DNA of 36,967 nucleotides from Geminicoccaceae bacterium (GTDB lineage: Bacteria > Pseudomonadota > Alphaproteobacteria > Geminicoccales > Geminicoccaceae). The translations under genes were made by a program, and so were the position numbers. Shown piece by piece: positions 1 through 8,036 of this stretch (positions are counted from its first letter, which is position 1; each line of letters opens with the position of its first letter). The DNA lies in the NCBI GenBank assembly GCA_007694015.1, contig RECO01000124.1:1-36967 (forward strand). Direction: 5' to 3'. The notes under the pieces are model-generated. The model was not told the origin of the DNA and did no database searches. It was given only the letters and a program-made list of their open reading frames with translations.

Positions 1-2
1 TC

Positions 3-275
3 ACGCTCGACGCCCACAAGCCGGCCAATCACAAGGCGATGGAGGGCTACACGCCGGAACGCGTCGCTGCGGAACTCGCCGCCATCGGGCCGGCCGCGGC
101 ACGGTTCTACCAGCGCATCCGGGCCGATGCCGATCACCCCCTGCAGGCGGTGCGCCAGGGCCGTGGGCTCCTTCGCCTCGCCGCCCTGCACGGCGCGACG
201 CGGCTCGAAGCCACCTGTCAGGCCGCGCTAGTGCACAGGCGCAATCGGAGCGTTCGGCTCCGATTGCGCCGTTGA
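3..275 (+). pseudogene. istA: IS21-family transposase IstA, C-terminal part, disrupted
   Basis: This is the 3' part of the DDE transposase gene of an IS21-family element; the start lies before the window. The frame reads from the first bases (TLDAHKPANHKAMEGYTPER) through to QAAL at 228-230. There a small inserted element takes over and adds about 15 foreign residues before a stop at 273-275. If 231-472 is removed, the frame rejoins exactly to EANVGAYAYVRRTIERPD and ends at the stop at 593-595. The final residues, LRGPSYYH, match the usual IstA C-terminus. istB follows 16 bp after that original stop, the normal IS21 order. The loss of about 40 C-terminal residues probably inactivates IstA, but the catalytic region is outside the window and cannot be judged. 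Confidence 0.85.
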
Positions 276-345
276 TGCACTAACCTGATGGAATCGTGCA
301 GCTTTGGCGCGGTCGGACGTGAATCGTCCGACTGCGCCGCTGCAC
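231..345. mobile_element. Small palindromic TA-flanked insertion (MITE-like element A)
   Basis: This 115-bp non-coding element lies between TA dinucleotides at 229-230 and 346-347. Its ends are inverted repeats (gtgca at the left, tgcac at the right). Inside are two strong hairpins. One is formed by ggcgcaatcgga and its complement around 239-271. The other is formed by ggcgcggtcgga and its complement around 306-338. TA flanks with short inverted ends are the hallmark of elements moved by IS630/Tc1-type transposases, so a MITE mobilised in trans is the likely identity. It has no open frame of its own and sits inside istA. Confidence 0.7.
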
Positions 346-347
346 TA

Positions 348-470
348 GAGCGTTTCCCGGTTAGGTAGCGCACGGGCCATCCCTCAGCCCCGCCCGGCCA
401 CCCATGGTATCGTACACTCGTGGGTGGTCGGGCGGGGGTGAGGGATGGTCAAGCATTTCGGGAAACGCGC
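348..470. mobile_element. Second small palindromic TA-flanked insertion (MITE-like element B)
   Basis: This 123-bp element lies between TA dinucleotides at 346-347 and 471-472. The ends are imperfect inverted repeats: gagcgtttcccg at the left, and gcgcgtttcccg when the right end is read in reverse complement. Most of it folds into one long hairpin, with ccatccctcagccccgcc pairing against the segment near 432-448. It shares a TA with element A, so one element probably inserted next to the other at the same target. The ends differ from those of element A, so these are two families. Mobilisation by an IS630-type transposase is inferred from the TA duplication. Confidence 0.7.
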
Positions 471-472
471 TA

Positions 473-595
473 GAGGCCAATGTCGGTGCCTACGCCTATG
501 TCCGCCGCACCATCGAGCGTCCGGACACGGTGCTGGCCGAGCCCGGCGGCGCCGGCGTCCACGCCAACCTGCGCGGCCCGAGCTACTACCACTGA
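473..595 (+). pseudogene. istA: istA 3' end, separated from the rest by two insertions
   Basis: The last 40 codons plus stop of the interrupted IstA frame, reading EANVGAYAYVRRTIERPD and ending LRGPSYYH. It continues the frame that stops at 230, once the two TA-flanked elements (231-472, including one TA copy) are removed. It lacks a start of its own and is unlikely to be made as a separate protein. Confidence 0.8.
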
Positions 596-611
596 TCCGA
601 GGAAGTCCCCG

Positions 612-1361
612 ATGCGTCATCCCAACATCGACCGGCTGCGCCAGCTGCGCCTCTACGGCATGGCCAAGGCCCTGGAAGAGCGCGACCGCCACCCCGACCG
701 CGAGGGCCTGTCGCTCGACGAGCTCTTGGCGCTGTTGATCGAGCGCGAGGCCGAAGAACGTTCCAACACGGCCTTTGCCGCCCGCCTCGAGCGCGCCCGC
801 TTCCGTCAGCAAGCCTGCCTGGAGGACCTCGACACCCGCCCCGGTCGCGGCCTCGATCGCGCGCGGGTGCGCGAGCTCGCGGGCTGCCGCTGGATCCGCG
901 ACCACCGCCCGGTGGTGATCGGCGGCGCCACCGGCACCGGCAAGACCTGGCTCGCCTGCGCGCTCGGCCATCAGGCCGCGCGCGAGGGCTACGGCGTGCA
1001 GTACACCCGCCTGACCCGTCTCTTGGACGAACTCGCCACCGCCCGCGTCGACGGCAAACTCGCCCGCGAGCTTCGCCGGCTCGCCCGCCTCGATCTGTTG
1101 ATCATCGACGACTGGGGGATGACCGAGCTCACCGCCGCGCAGCGCCACGACCTGATGGAGGTGATCGATGACCGCCACGATCGCCGGGCCACGCTGCTCG
1201 CCTCGCAGATCCCGGTCGACCATTGGCACCGCGTCATCGGTGATGCGACCTACGCCGACGCCATCCTCGACCGGCTTGTGCACCGCGCCGAGCGGATCGA
1301 GCTCACCGGCGAGTCCCTGCGCAAGCGACCGATCCGGGTCGACCCGGAAGCCGCGGCGTGA
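612..1361 (+). CDS. istB: IS21-family transposition helper ATPase IstB
   Basis: IstB is the AAA+ ATPase that works with IstA in IS21 transposition; family knowledge says it loads on target DNA and directs IstA to it. The 249-residue product has the normal family length and begins MRHPNIDRLRQLRLYGMAKA, a typical IstB N-terminus. The Walker A motif is GGATGTGKT, the Walker B motif LLIIDDWG, and a sensor-like stretch LLASQIPVDHWH follows. I chose the ATG at 612 rather than an upstream in-frame start because gaggaag lies about 8 bases ahead of it and because it sits 16 bp after the original istA stop. The gene looks intact, so it could still work in trans with another IstA although its own partner is broken. 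Confidence 0.95.
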   Translation: MRHPNIDRLRQLRLYGMAKALEERDRHPDREGLSLDELLALLIEREAEERSNTAFAARLERARFRQQACLEDLDTRPGRGLDRARVRELAGCRWIRDHRPVVIGGATGTGKTWLACALGHQAAREGYGVQYTRLTRLLDELATARVDGKLARELRRLARLDLLIIDDWGMTELTAAQRHDLMEVIDDRHDRRATLLASQIPVDHWHRVIGDATYADAILDRLVHRAERIELTGESLRKRPIRVDPEAAA

Positions 1362-1453
1362 CCCCGCTCGCCGGTGCTTGCCGGTACCATGCCCCCACGC
1401 CTAAATTGAACCATGAGGTCGAACGACGGTGCGCGCCTACACCCCCGCCTGGG

Positions 1454-1523
1454 TGGGCGAATTCGACCAAAACGGCTGGGCGCTTTGAACCGAAACAGCC
1501 GGGCGAAATCACCGAAATACGCA
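1454..1523. repeat. IS21 right end with three 23-bp terminal repeats
   Basis: Three related 23-bp units start at 1454 (tgggcgaattcgaccaaaac), 1477 (tgggcgctttgaaccgaaac) and 1500 (cgggcgaaatcaccgaaata). The last one runs to a terminal CA at 1522-1523. Multiple tandem copies of the terminal repeat are characteristic of IS21-family ends, where IstA binds. The left end is outside the window, so the target duplication cannot be checked and the exact last base is an estimate. Confidence 0.7.
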
Positions 1524-1639
1524 CCGGTGACGGCTTCGTCTCGCAACGATACCGACCCGACCTGCCGCCGGGGCGTCGCGTGTCGGGCGGTATCGGGTCG
1601 GCCAACGGCCATCCTTGACGGTCGGGGAGGTCTGGTCCG

Positions 1640-1852
1640 TGCGCAACCGGCTGCAACAGAAGCGGGCCGACTGCGATGCCGGCCGCCTCCGGGCCGTTCA
1701 GATCCTTGCTGGGGCACAGCAGGATCGAGAGCCCGGTCCACTATCTCGGTGTCGAGGTGAGCGACACCCTTGCCATCGCCGAGCCTGCGCCCGCTCTGGA
1801 GAGAAGGCCTGGAGGGGAAGAGAAGGAAGGATCGGGGGCTTTTGGCCCCTGA
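1640..1852 (+). pseudogene. Tyrosine recombinase/integrase, C-terminal remnant, frameshifted
   Basis: This is the broken tail of a site-specific tyrosine recombinase. One frame gives GRLRAVQ ending at 1701; the next frame gives SLLGHSRIESPVHYLGVEV from 1703. Together they match the conserved recombinase block LRAVQLLLGHTKLESTVRYLG, which contains the late active-site His (in LLGH) and the nucleophilic Tyr (in VHYLG). A one-base shift near 1702 separates the two frames, and most of the catalytic domain is missing. The second frame runs on to a TGA at 1850-1852. It adjoins the presumed IS21 end, so the IS insertion may have removed the 5' part. Resemblance is by motif recall only. Confidence 0.6.
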
Positions 1853-1858
1853 CGCCCG

Positions 1859-1885
1859 CCTGACACTGGCGTTGCCGGTGCCAGG
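1859..1885. other. Stem-loop
   Basis: A 12-bp stem (cctgacactggc against gccggtgccagg, with one mismatch and one G-T pair) around a 3-base loop. It lies between the recombinase remnant and the 3' end of the SecA-like gene. No T-run follows on either strand, so terminator function is uncertain. A second stem-loop (ggcgacgg against ccgtcgcc) lies at 1927-1947. Confidence 0.4.
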
Positions 1886-1954
1886 TTCGAGATAGGCGGC
1901 GTCAGCGCCGTCGCTCTTTAACCAAGTGGCGACGGCAGCGCCGTCGCCTCGGGG

Positions 1955-1989
1955 GGCCAAGGGGGGGACCATCAAGTCCCGCCTTGGCC
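1955..1989 (-). terminator. Candidate terminator hairpin of the giant-protein operon
   Basis: ggccaagg at 1955-1962 pairs perfectly with ccttggcc at 1982-1989, and inner G/C pairs extend the stem. On the minus strand it starts about 57 bases after the stop codon of the SecA-like gene, the last gene of the operon. It is followed by C-rich rather than U-rich sequence, so it is not a textbook intrinsic terminator. It could act with the adjacent hairpins at 1927-1947 and 1859-1885, or simply protect the 3' end. Confidence 0.4.
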
Positions 1990-2045
1990 TTCTCTCGTTC
2001 CCTCCTTCCCTCCTTCCTGCATGCCGAGGAGCTACCCGCGGCGGC

Positions 2046-4022
2046 TCATTCGCGTTCGCCGGTGAAGGCGAGCGTTCGCTCGGCATTGCGCTCGCTTGCG
2101 AGCAGCCGCGAACGGGCTCGGGCATGGGCTCGTTCCAGCCGCCGTTGCAACCGCCGCAACGACCAGGCACCGAGGCGCGGGACCCGGCCGCCCAGCGCCA
2201 ACAGCAGCCGGCCGAGCGCATCGGCGCGGGCCGCGTCGCGCCAGGCCCCGTCGAGGGCGAGATAGGCCTCGGCCACACCGGGCTCGCCCTGTCGGGCCGA
2301 GCGGCCGATCAGCTGGAGGTCGATGCGCCGGGCGTCGTGGCGCTCGGTCAGGAGCACGTGGAGGCCACCCGCGGCGAGGGCGCGTTCATCCGGGCGTATG
2401 TCGGTCCCGCGGCCGGCCATGTTGGTGGCGATGGTGATGCTCCCCGCCTGGCCGGCAGCCTGGATGATGCTCGCTTCGGCCGCATCCTGGTCGGCGTTGA
2501 GCAGGCGAAAGGGCAGATTTGCGACGGCGAAGCGCTCGGCGAGGGCGATCGAGGCGGCCACCGTGCGGGCACCGACCAGCACGGGCGCGCCGCTGCGATG
2601 GAGATCCTGGACCCGGCCGACCACGGCTGCCAGCTTCAGGGCTTCGGTGGCGAAAATGCGGTCGGGCAGCAGCCGTCGGCGGCTGGGCGCGTGGGTCTTG
2701 ATGTGCGCGGTGCGGACGCCGTAGACCTGCCAGACCTCGCCGGCCACGTCGCGGATCGTGCCGGTCATGCCGGCGAGATGCCGATAGCGCCGAAAGAAAC
2801 TCTGATAGGTGAGCCGGCCGAGGGTGACGCGCTCGGGGCTCGGCTCCAGGGCTTCCTTGACCTCCATCAGCTGGTGCAGCCCCATGCTCCAGGCGCGGTC
2901 CGCGAACACGCGGCCGCTGTGCTCGTCGACGATGCGCACCTTGCCGTCGCGCACCAGGTAGTCGACGTCCCGACGGAACAGGTGGCGGGCCGCGAGCGCT
3001 TGCCGCGTGGCCTCCTCGCGGAACAAGGGCGAGCTCCAGCGGCCTTCGCCGGGCGTGACGAGCGCTTCCAAACGGCGGCGCCCGGCCGTGGTCAGACGCA
3101 CCTCGCGCCGCCGCGCGTCGAGGCGGAAATGCCGGTCGATCTCGAGTGCGGCGGCCAGCGACAGGGCGCGGCGACAGGTGGCTGCGTCGTAAAGGCTTTC
3201 GACCTCGCCGGAGAGGATCAAAGGGGTGCGCGCTTCGTCGATCAGCACGCTGTCCGCCTCGTCGACGATGACCCGGTCGAGGCCCTGCAGCCGTCGCCGG
3301 CCACTGGCCTCGCCACCGACGAGATCGGCGGCGGATGCGTCGAGCGTGCGCTCCAGGGTGCGGTCGCGGAGGAAGTCGAAGGCCAGCTCCTTGTTCGACA
3401 CGTAGACGACGGGGGCGCCGTAGGCCTCGCGGCGTCGGGCCGCGGGGGTCTCGTGGACGACGAGATCGGCTTCGATCTGCAGCCGGGCGTAGGCGGGCCG
3501 GGTGATCGCGTGATCGCGGGCGGCGAGGTAGTCGTTGACCGTGACGACATGGACCTGCCGGCCGGCGAGTGCTGCGGCGGCCGCCGGCAGCACGGCGGTC
3601 AGGGTCTTGCCTTCACCGGTCTGCATTTCGGCGATCATGCCGAGCCAGAGCGCGTAGCCGCCCTCGAGCTGTCGATCGTTGAGCCTCAGACCGGTGGCGC
3701 GCCGCACCGCCTCGCGGACCACGGCCGCAACCTCGGCAAAGCCACGGGCCCCCGGCCGCCGCCTCAGCTCGGCGCCGGCCTGCCAGGCGGTTCGGGCGAG
3801 GGCGGCGTCGTCGAGGGCGGCGAGACGGGTTTCGCTGGCGGCGGCGGGGGCGAGGATGCGCCGCAAGGCCCGCCCGCGCTGGCCGTGGCCCAGGGCAATG
3901 ATCGGCGCGGTCGACCACCGCCACCAGCGCACCAGGCCATCCGGGGCCGGAAGCGGCCGCGCCTCGCGCCGCTGCGGCCGCGGCAGCCGCAGGGGTGGCG
4001 TGCCGGCCGTAGCATCAGACAT
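2046..4022 (-). CDS. SecA-like translocation ATPase, short form lacking the C-terminal translocation domains
   Basis: A 658-residue SecA paralogue, last gene of the operon. SecA pushes unfolded proteins through a membrane channel using ATP. Visible motifs: Walker A MQTGEGKT (133-140); VNDYLAARD (162-170); DEAD box in VIVDEADSVLIDEARTPL (251-268); a region in the place of the preprotein cross-linking domain (about 270-385); AGMTGT (417-422); TNMAGRGTDI (533-542); and LIGRSARQG (571-579), where housekeeping SecA has LRGRSGRQG. After this only about 75 residues remain, ending in a helix like the start of the helical scaffold. The helical wing, two-helix finger and C-terminal zinc tail of the usual 830-900 residue SecA are absent. 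The N-terminus is about 30 residues longer than in E. coli SecA. The ATG at 4022 overlaps the upstream stop by 8 bp, suggesting coupled translation. It is probably an accessory motor for the giant protein (inference). Confidence 0.9.
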   Translation of the reverse strand: MSDATAGTPPLRLPRPQRREARPLPAPDGLVRWWRWSTAPIIALGHGQRGRALRRILAPAAASETRLAALDDAALARTAWQAGAELRRRPGARGFAEVAAVVREAVRRATGLRLNDRQLEGGYALWLGMIAEMQTGEGKTLTAVLPAAAAALAGRQVHVVTVNDYLAARDHAITRPAYARLQIEADLVVHETPAARRREAYGAPVVYVSNKELAFDFLRDRTLERTLDASAADLVGGEASGRRRLQGLDRVIVDEADSVLIDEARTPLILSGEVESLYDAATCRRALSLAAALEIDRHFRLDARRREVRLTTAGRRRLEALVTPGEGRWSSPLFREEATRQALAARHLFRRDVDYLVRDGKVRIVDEHSGRVFADRAWSMGLHQLMEVKEALEPSPERVTLGRLTYQSFFRRYRHLAGMTGTIRDVAGEVWQVYGVRTAHIKTHAPSRRRLLPDRIFATEALKLAAVVGRVQDLHRSGAPVLVGARTVAASIALAERFAVANLPFRLLNADQDAAEASIIQAAGQAGSITIATNMAGRGTDIRPDERALAAGGLHVLLTERHDARRIDLQLIGRSARQGEPGVAEAYLALDGAWRDAARADALGRLLLALGGRVPRLGAWSLRRLQRRLERAHARARSRLLASERNAERTLAFTGERE

Positions 4023-6165
4023 CGAAATGGCGGAGGAAGAGTTGGCGCAGGCTGCGCGCGCCGCGCTCGAGGAGCGGTGCCTTGCCATGGTCGAAGCGGA
4101 CATGCGCCCGCACGCCGGCATAGCGGGCCAGTGCCGTCACGTCCTCCAGTTGCAGTTCGAACTGAAACACGGGCTCGAGCGTCGCCGGGCCGCCGGTCGC
4201 GGTCGGATCGAGGGCGAAGCGGCCGCCGCCTTGGGTCGTGAGGGCGAGGCTCGGCAGGGAGCGGTCGCCGCCCGGCACCTCGCGCACGATCCGGGCGTCG
4301 TGCGCGGTTGCCAGTCCTGGGGCCAGGCGCACGGAGGTGGCGACATTGCGCTCCCGGACGAGGTCGACCGTGGCCTGATCGACCACCGCCCGGATGATGC
4401 GGTCCTCGTCCTGCAGCACATGACCGAGCACCTCGCCGCGGCCGACGAAACGGCCCACCAGATCGGCGTCGTTGGCCACCACCCAATGCCCCGCCCGCGG
4501 TGCCCGAACGATGAGTTCCCGACGGCGCTCCTCCAGCCGGGCCAGTTCTTCCGCCGCCCGGTCGAGGGCAGCCGCGATCAGTTGCGCTTCCAGCGGGCGG
4601 CGGAGGTCGACGCTGTCGAAGCGGGCCTGCAGCTCTCGAAGATGCGAGGTCTGCACGCGGATCATGGCGTCGAGCTGCGGATCGTCGAGGCGGAGGAGCG
4701 GGTCGCCCGCGGCCAATGTCGAACCGGGTGCGGCCAGGAGCTCGACCACCTCGCCCACGGTGCCGGCGCGCACGACGCTGCCGGGCGGCAGCCAAATCAC
4801 CGCCTGGGCGACGGTCGCGTGCGGCAAGGGGACCGCGGCGACGAGCCCGACCAGGATCGCCACCGCACCGGCGGTAACGCCGACCGCACGCCGCCGGCAC
4901 GTGTCGAGCACGGGCGCGCTCAAGACGAAGCCGAGGCCCTTCAAGACGGGCCAGACGAGCATCGTTACGACCACCCACATGGCCAGGAGCACGCCGACGA
5001 CGAACAGTTGGCTGGCGATGAACAGGGCGATCAGCACCATCACGGCGATGCGGTAGACGAACGAGGCGATGGCGTAGCCGGCAAGCCACCCGCGTTCGCT
5101 CGGCGTGACCACGGGCGTCTCCACGGTGGCGACGCCGAAGGCGTAGCGCTGGACCAGATAGCCCAGATAGCGATTGCCGCGGGTGGCCAGATTGGGAATG
5201 CCCAGCGCGTCGCTCAGCACGTAGTAGCCGTCGAAGCGGAGCAGCGGGTTGCCGTTGAAGAGCAGGGTGGAGACCCCGGCGATCAGGGCGACGTTGAACA
5301 AGAGGGCGCGCACGAGCCCCGGCTCGGTGTAGGTCCAGGCGATGATCGCGAGGGCCGCCAGCGCCAGCTCGACCAGAATGCCGGCCCCGGCGACCACGGC
5401 GCGCCGCCACCACTCGCGAAAGGCGAGCGAGGCCGAGGCATCGACATAGGGCACCGGCAACAGCACCAGGAGCATCAGCCCGAGTTCGTGCACCTCGCCG
5501 CCCCAGCGCTTCACCGCATAGGCATGGCCCAGTTCGTGCACCGCCTTGATCACCGGGTAGACCAGGAGCATCAAGAGGATGTTCTCGGCGCTGAGCACGC
5601 GGTCGGCGAGGTTGGTCGAGAGCGCGGGCCAGGCCAGGGCGGTGTGCACCAGACCGGCCACGATGAGGCCGAGCCAGAGCAGCGCGCCCAAGGGGCTGAA
5701 GAGCCAGCCGACCAGCGGCAGGGTGGCGGTGATGAACCGGTCGGGGTCGAGCAGGGGAAAGCGCAGCGCCATCGGGTTGCGGATGCGCGCGAGCAGCGTT
5801 CGCCGCTCGATCTCGCCGGCACGCCGGTCCAACTCCGCGAGATCCGGCAGGTCCTGCCCGACCAGGAGATCGGCGGCGTGCAACTGCGCCAGGAGGCGGA
5901 TGACGTCGTCCTGGCTCGGGACCTCGCTCTTGAAGCGTTCCTCGACCAGCTGCCAGATGGTCCGCATCGAGCGCTGGCCGTCCATCATGCAGACGACGAA
6001 GTAGGCGGCCGGCGCCAGGCGATGAAAGCGCCCGCCCTGGTGATCCTGGACGACGTACCAGGTCTGGCCGCGAAAGCGCTGGCGGTGGACCTCGGCATGG
6101 GCGCGCAGCCGCGGCCGCAGATGGGCCACGCGGTACCAGTTCTGGCTGAAGGGCGGTCGCTGCAT
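4015..6165 (-). CDS. M50-type membrane zinc metalloprotease fused to HlyD-like adaptor half
   Basis: A 716-residue polytopic membrane protein. Residues 1-125 form a soluble N-terminal region that may resemble PqqD (winged helix), with QDLPDLAEL near 104. The membrane part begins near 145. It carries the zinc site H210-E-L-G-H214, followed by the second M50 motif NGNPLLRFDGYY (304-315) with the presumed zinc-binding D312. Further hydrophobic helices lie near 255-305, 362-402 and 430-446. Residues about 455-497 (VIWLPPGSVVRAGTVGEVVE onwards) are a lipoyl/HlyD-like half, followed by a helical hairpin (about 498-560) and a second half (about 562-610). M50 enzymes cut substrates within the membrane; HlyD adaptors bridge the periplasm. 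Fusions of this plan are known beside peptide and protein exporters. The ATG at 6165 follows gagggg by about 5 bases and lies 8 bp after the previous stop. It may mature or pass on the giant protein (inference). Confidence 0.88.
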   Translation of the reverse strand: MQRPPFSQNWYRVAHLRPRLRAHAEVHRQRFRGQTWYVVQDHQGGRFHRLAPAAYFVVCMMDGQRSMRTIWQLVEERFKSEVPSQDDVIRLLAQLHAADLLVGQDLPDLAELDRRAGEIERRTLLARIRNPMALRFPLLDPDRFITATLPLVGWLFSPLGALLWLGLIVAGLVHTALAWPALSTNLADRVLSAENILLMLLVYPVIKAVHELGHAYAVKRWGGEVHELGLMLLVLLPVPYVDASASLAFREWWRRAVVAGAGILVELALAALAIIAWTYTEPGLVRALLFNVALIAGVSTLLFNGNPLLRFDGYYVLSDALGIPNLATRGNRYLGYLVQRYAFGVATVETPVVTPSERGWLAGYAIASFVYRIAVMVLIALFIASQLFVVGVLLAMWVVVTMLVWPVLKGLGFVLSAPVLDTCRRRAVGVTAGAVAILVGLVAAVPLPHATVAQAVIWLPPGSVVRAGTVGEVVELLAAPGSTLAAGDPLLRLDDPQLDAMIRVQTSHLRELQARFDSVDLRRPLEAQLIAAALDRAAEELARLEERRRELIVRAPRAGHWVVANDADLVGRFVGRGEVLGHVLQDEDRIIRAVVDQATVDLVRERNVATSVRLAPGLATAHDARIVREVPGGDRSLPSLALTTQGGGRFALDPTATGGPATLEPVFQFELQLEDVTALARYAGVRAHVRFDHGKAPLLERGARSLRQLFLRHFDV

Positions 6166-6173
6166 CGTGCCCC

Positions 6174-8036
6174 TCAGCCGACCAGCCGCCACCACCACAG
6201 CCGGCTCCAGTCGAGCAGGGTGCGGGTCCAGGTCCAGATCAACAGCCGTTCGCCGGCCTCGATCCGGGCCACGCCGTTCATGCCCGGACGCAGCCGCGCC
6301 GTGGCCTCTTCGAGTTCGGCTTCGACGCGGAAGGCATTGCGACCGTCGCGGACCTCGGCCACCGGTGTGACCTTCTGGACGCGGATGGAAAAGGGCTCGG
6401 TGGGCAAGGCCGCGAGGCGGAGCTTGCCTGCGGCCGCATTTGCGACGTCGTCGATCTGCCGCTCGTCGACCCAGAGCGTGACCCGGTAGGAATCGAGCGG
6501 CGCCAGCTGGAACAGCGTGTCGCCGCGGGCCACCGCGCCACCGATCGCCTGGCTCAAGTCGCCCGCGACGACGATGCCGGCGAAGGGGGCCCTGATCTCG
6601 GCGCGGGCCAATTGCACGTCGAGCAGCTCGACCCGCGCCTCGGCCTGCTCGATCTGGGCCTGGACGACGTTGAGCCGGGCGCGGTCGCGCTCGGCCAAGG
6701 CGCGCTCGTAGTCGAGTTGGTAGCGCTGGCGTTCCGTCCACCAGCGCAGCCGCTCCAAGAGCAGGTCGCGGTCGTCCAGGCGGGCCAGCACCGCCCCTGC
6801 CTCGACCACGTCGCCGGCGCGCACCTCGGTGCTCGAAACGAAGCCGTCGAACGGTGCCACCAGCGACCGCTGGATGCTGCCTTCGAGCACGGCCTCGGCG
6901 GCGATCTCGTAGGTGGTCGTCAGCTGCGAGAAGAGGGCTGCGAGGCCGGCGAAGGCCACGGCGACGAGTTTGACCTTCAGATGGCCGGCGCCGAACAGCC
7001 GGCGGAGGTTTGCCGTCGTCGCGTCCAACGCGGTGCGCCAGAGCCACTGGTCGGCGCGCCGCCGCTCTTCCAGCAACGGCCCGGCCAAGTGGACGGCCGC
7101 GTCGAGCAGATCCACCGTGGCCTGGTCGAACGGCCGATCGCCGCGCCGCTCGAAGCAGAAGGCGCCCTGGAAGCGGTCCTGGGCGAAGAACGGGATGGTC
7201 AAGACCTGGCCGCCGCCCGCCGCGTGTTGAAAGCGCAGGTGCTCGCGCGCAACATGGGGAGGCGCGCTGGCCACGGTCGGCACCATGATGGTCGCCTGCT
7301 GCTCGATCGCCTCGTCCATGCACGCCGCCACTTGGCGCACGAGGTCCATCCGGCGGCCGAATTGGGCGGTATGCGAGATCGCCGCCACCTGGGTGTGGCC
7401 ACGCCGCCAAAAGCCGACGCTCACCCGGTCGCAGGCGGCAAGCTGGGCCAGCTTGGTGACGGTTTGGCGCGCCGCCGCAGCAAAGCCCGCCTCCTGCAAC
7501 GCGCCGGCCAAAAGGCCGAAGCCGGTGCGTGCCCGCTCCAGGCTCGGTTGGTCGTCGGCGCGGGCGCGGTCGATCAGCCAGGCGCGCAGCCAGCCCGCAC
7601 CCCAGCGCAGCCCCCTGAGCACCGCTTCGGGTTCGCTGGCGCCCTCGACCCGAACCGCCGCCACGGCAGCGACGGCACCGTCGAGCATCAGGGGATAGGC
7701 CGCGATCAACCCGTCGGCTTCGCGGCGCGCGACGCCTGCACCCTTCGCCAATGCGGCCTCGGCAGCGCGCTGCAAGGAAGCCGCATGCGGTCCCTCGCCG
7801 GCCACGCTGGCGACCGGCTCCAGGGTCGTGCTGCCGGTGCGCAGGAGCAGAAGCGCGCTGCTGAGGCCCTCGATCCAGTGGCGTTGCAGTCCGAGCCAGG
7901 CCGCGCCGAAACGGGCGGCATCGGCAGCCGCGAGTTGCGGCCAAAAGCGCCGATCGTCCGGCAGGGCTTCCGGGCTCGCCGGGACCACGGCGACCGGCGC
8001 CGTCACGTCAGTCGGCCGCCCCAGCGCCAAGGACAT
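6174..8036 (-). CDS. GAF-domain membrane protein with HlyD-type periplasmic adaptor half
   Basis: A 620-residue protein with a cytoplasmic first half and a periplasmic second half. Residues 30-155 are a hydrophobic-rich domain that may be a degenerate GAF domain. Residues about 165-325 look like a GAF domain (AACDRVSVGFWRRG near 200, IPFFAQDRFQGAFCF near 281). A single membrane helix lies at about 353-371. An HlyD core follows: lipoyl half RSLVAPFDGFVSSTEVRAGD (390-409), coiled-coil hairpin (424-478), second lipoyl half IRAPFAGIVVAGDLSQAIGG (481-500) and a beta-barrel region to the end. HlyD proteins link an inner-membrane machine to an outer-membrane pore; GAF domains bind small ligands or mediate dimers. 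The start at 8036 has ggag 4-5 bases ahead and overlaps the giant gene by 29 bp, pointing to coupled translation. Sensing by the GAF domain is inference. Confidence 0.88.
   Translation of the reverse strand: MSLALGRPTDVTAPVAVVPASPEALPDDRRFWPQLAAADAARFGAAWLGLQRHWIEGLSSALLLLRTGSTTLEPVASVAGEGPHAASLQRAAEAALAKGAGVARREADGLIAAYPLMLDGAVAAVAAVRVEGASEPEAVLRGLRWGAGWLRAWLIDRARADDQPSLERARTGFGLLAGALQEAGFAAAARQTVTKLAQLAACDRVSVGFWRRGHTQVAAISHTAQFGRRMDLVRQVAACMDEAIEQQATIMVPTVASAPPHVAREHLRFQHAAGGGQVLTIPFFAQDRFQGAFCFERRGDRPFDQATVDLLDAAVHLAGPLLEERRRADQWLWRTALDATTANLRRLFGAGHLKVKLVAVAFAGLAALFSQLTTTYEIAAEAVLEGSIQRSLVAPFDGFVSSTEVRAGDVVEAGAVLARLDDRDLLLERLRWWTERQRYQLDYERALAERDRARLNVVQAQIEQAEARVELLDVQLARAEIRAPFAGIVVAGDLSQAIGGAVARGDTLFQLAPLDSYRVTLWVDERQIDDVANAAAGKLRLAALPTEPFSIRVQKVTPVAEVRDGRNAFRVEAELEEATARLRPGMNGVARIEAGERLLIWTWTRTLLDWSRLWWWRLVG

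Noticed and set aside
2046-4022. Housekeeping secA
   Set aside because: Too short, lacks the C-terminal domains, has an altered GRSGRQG block, and sits in an operon with a giant adhesin and adaptors.
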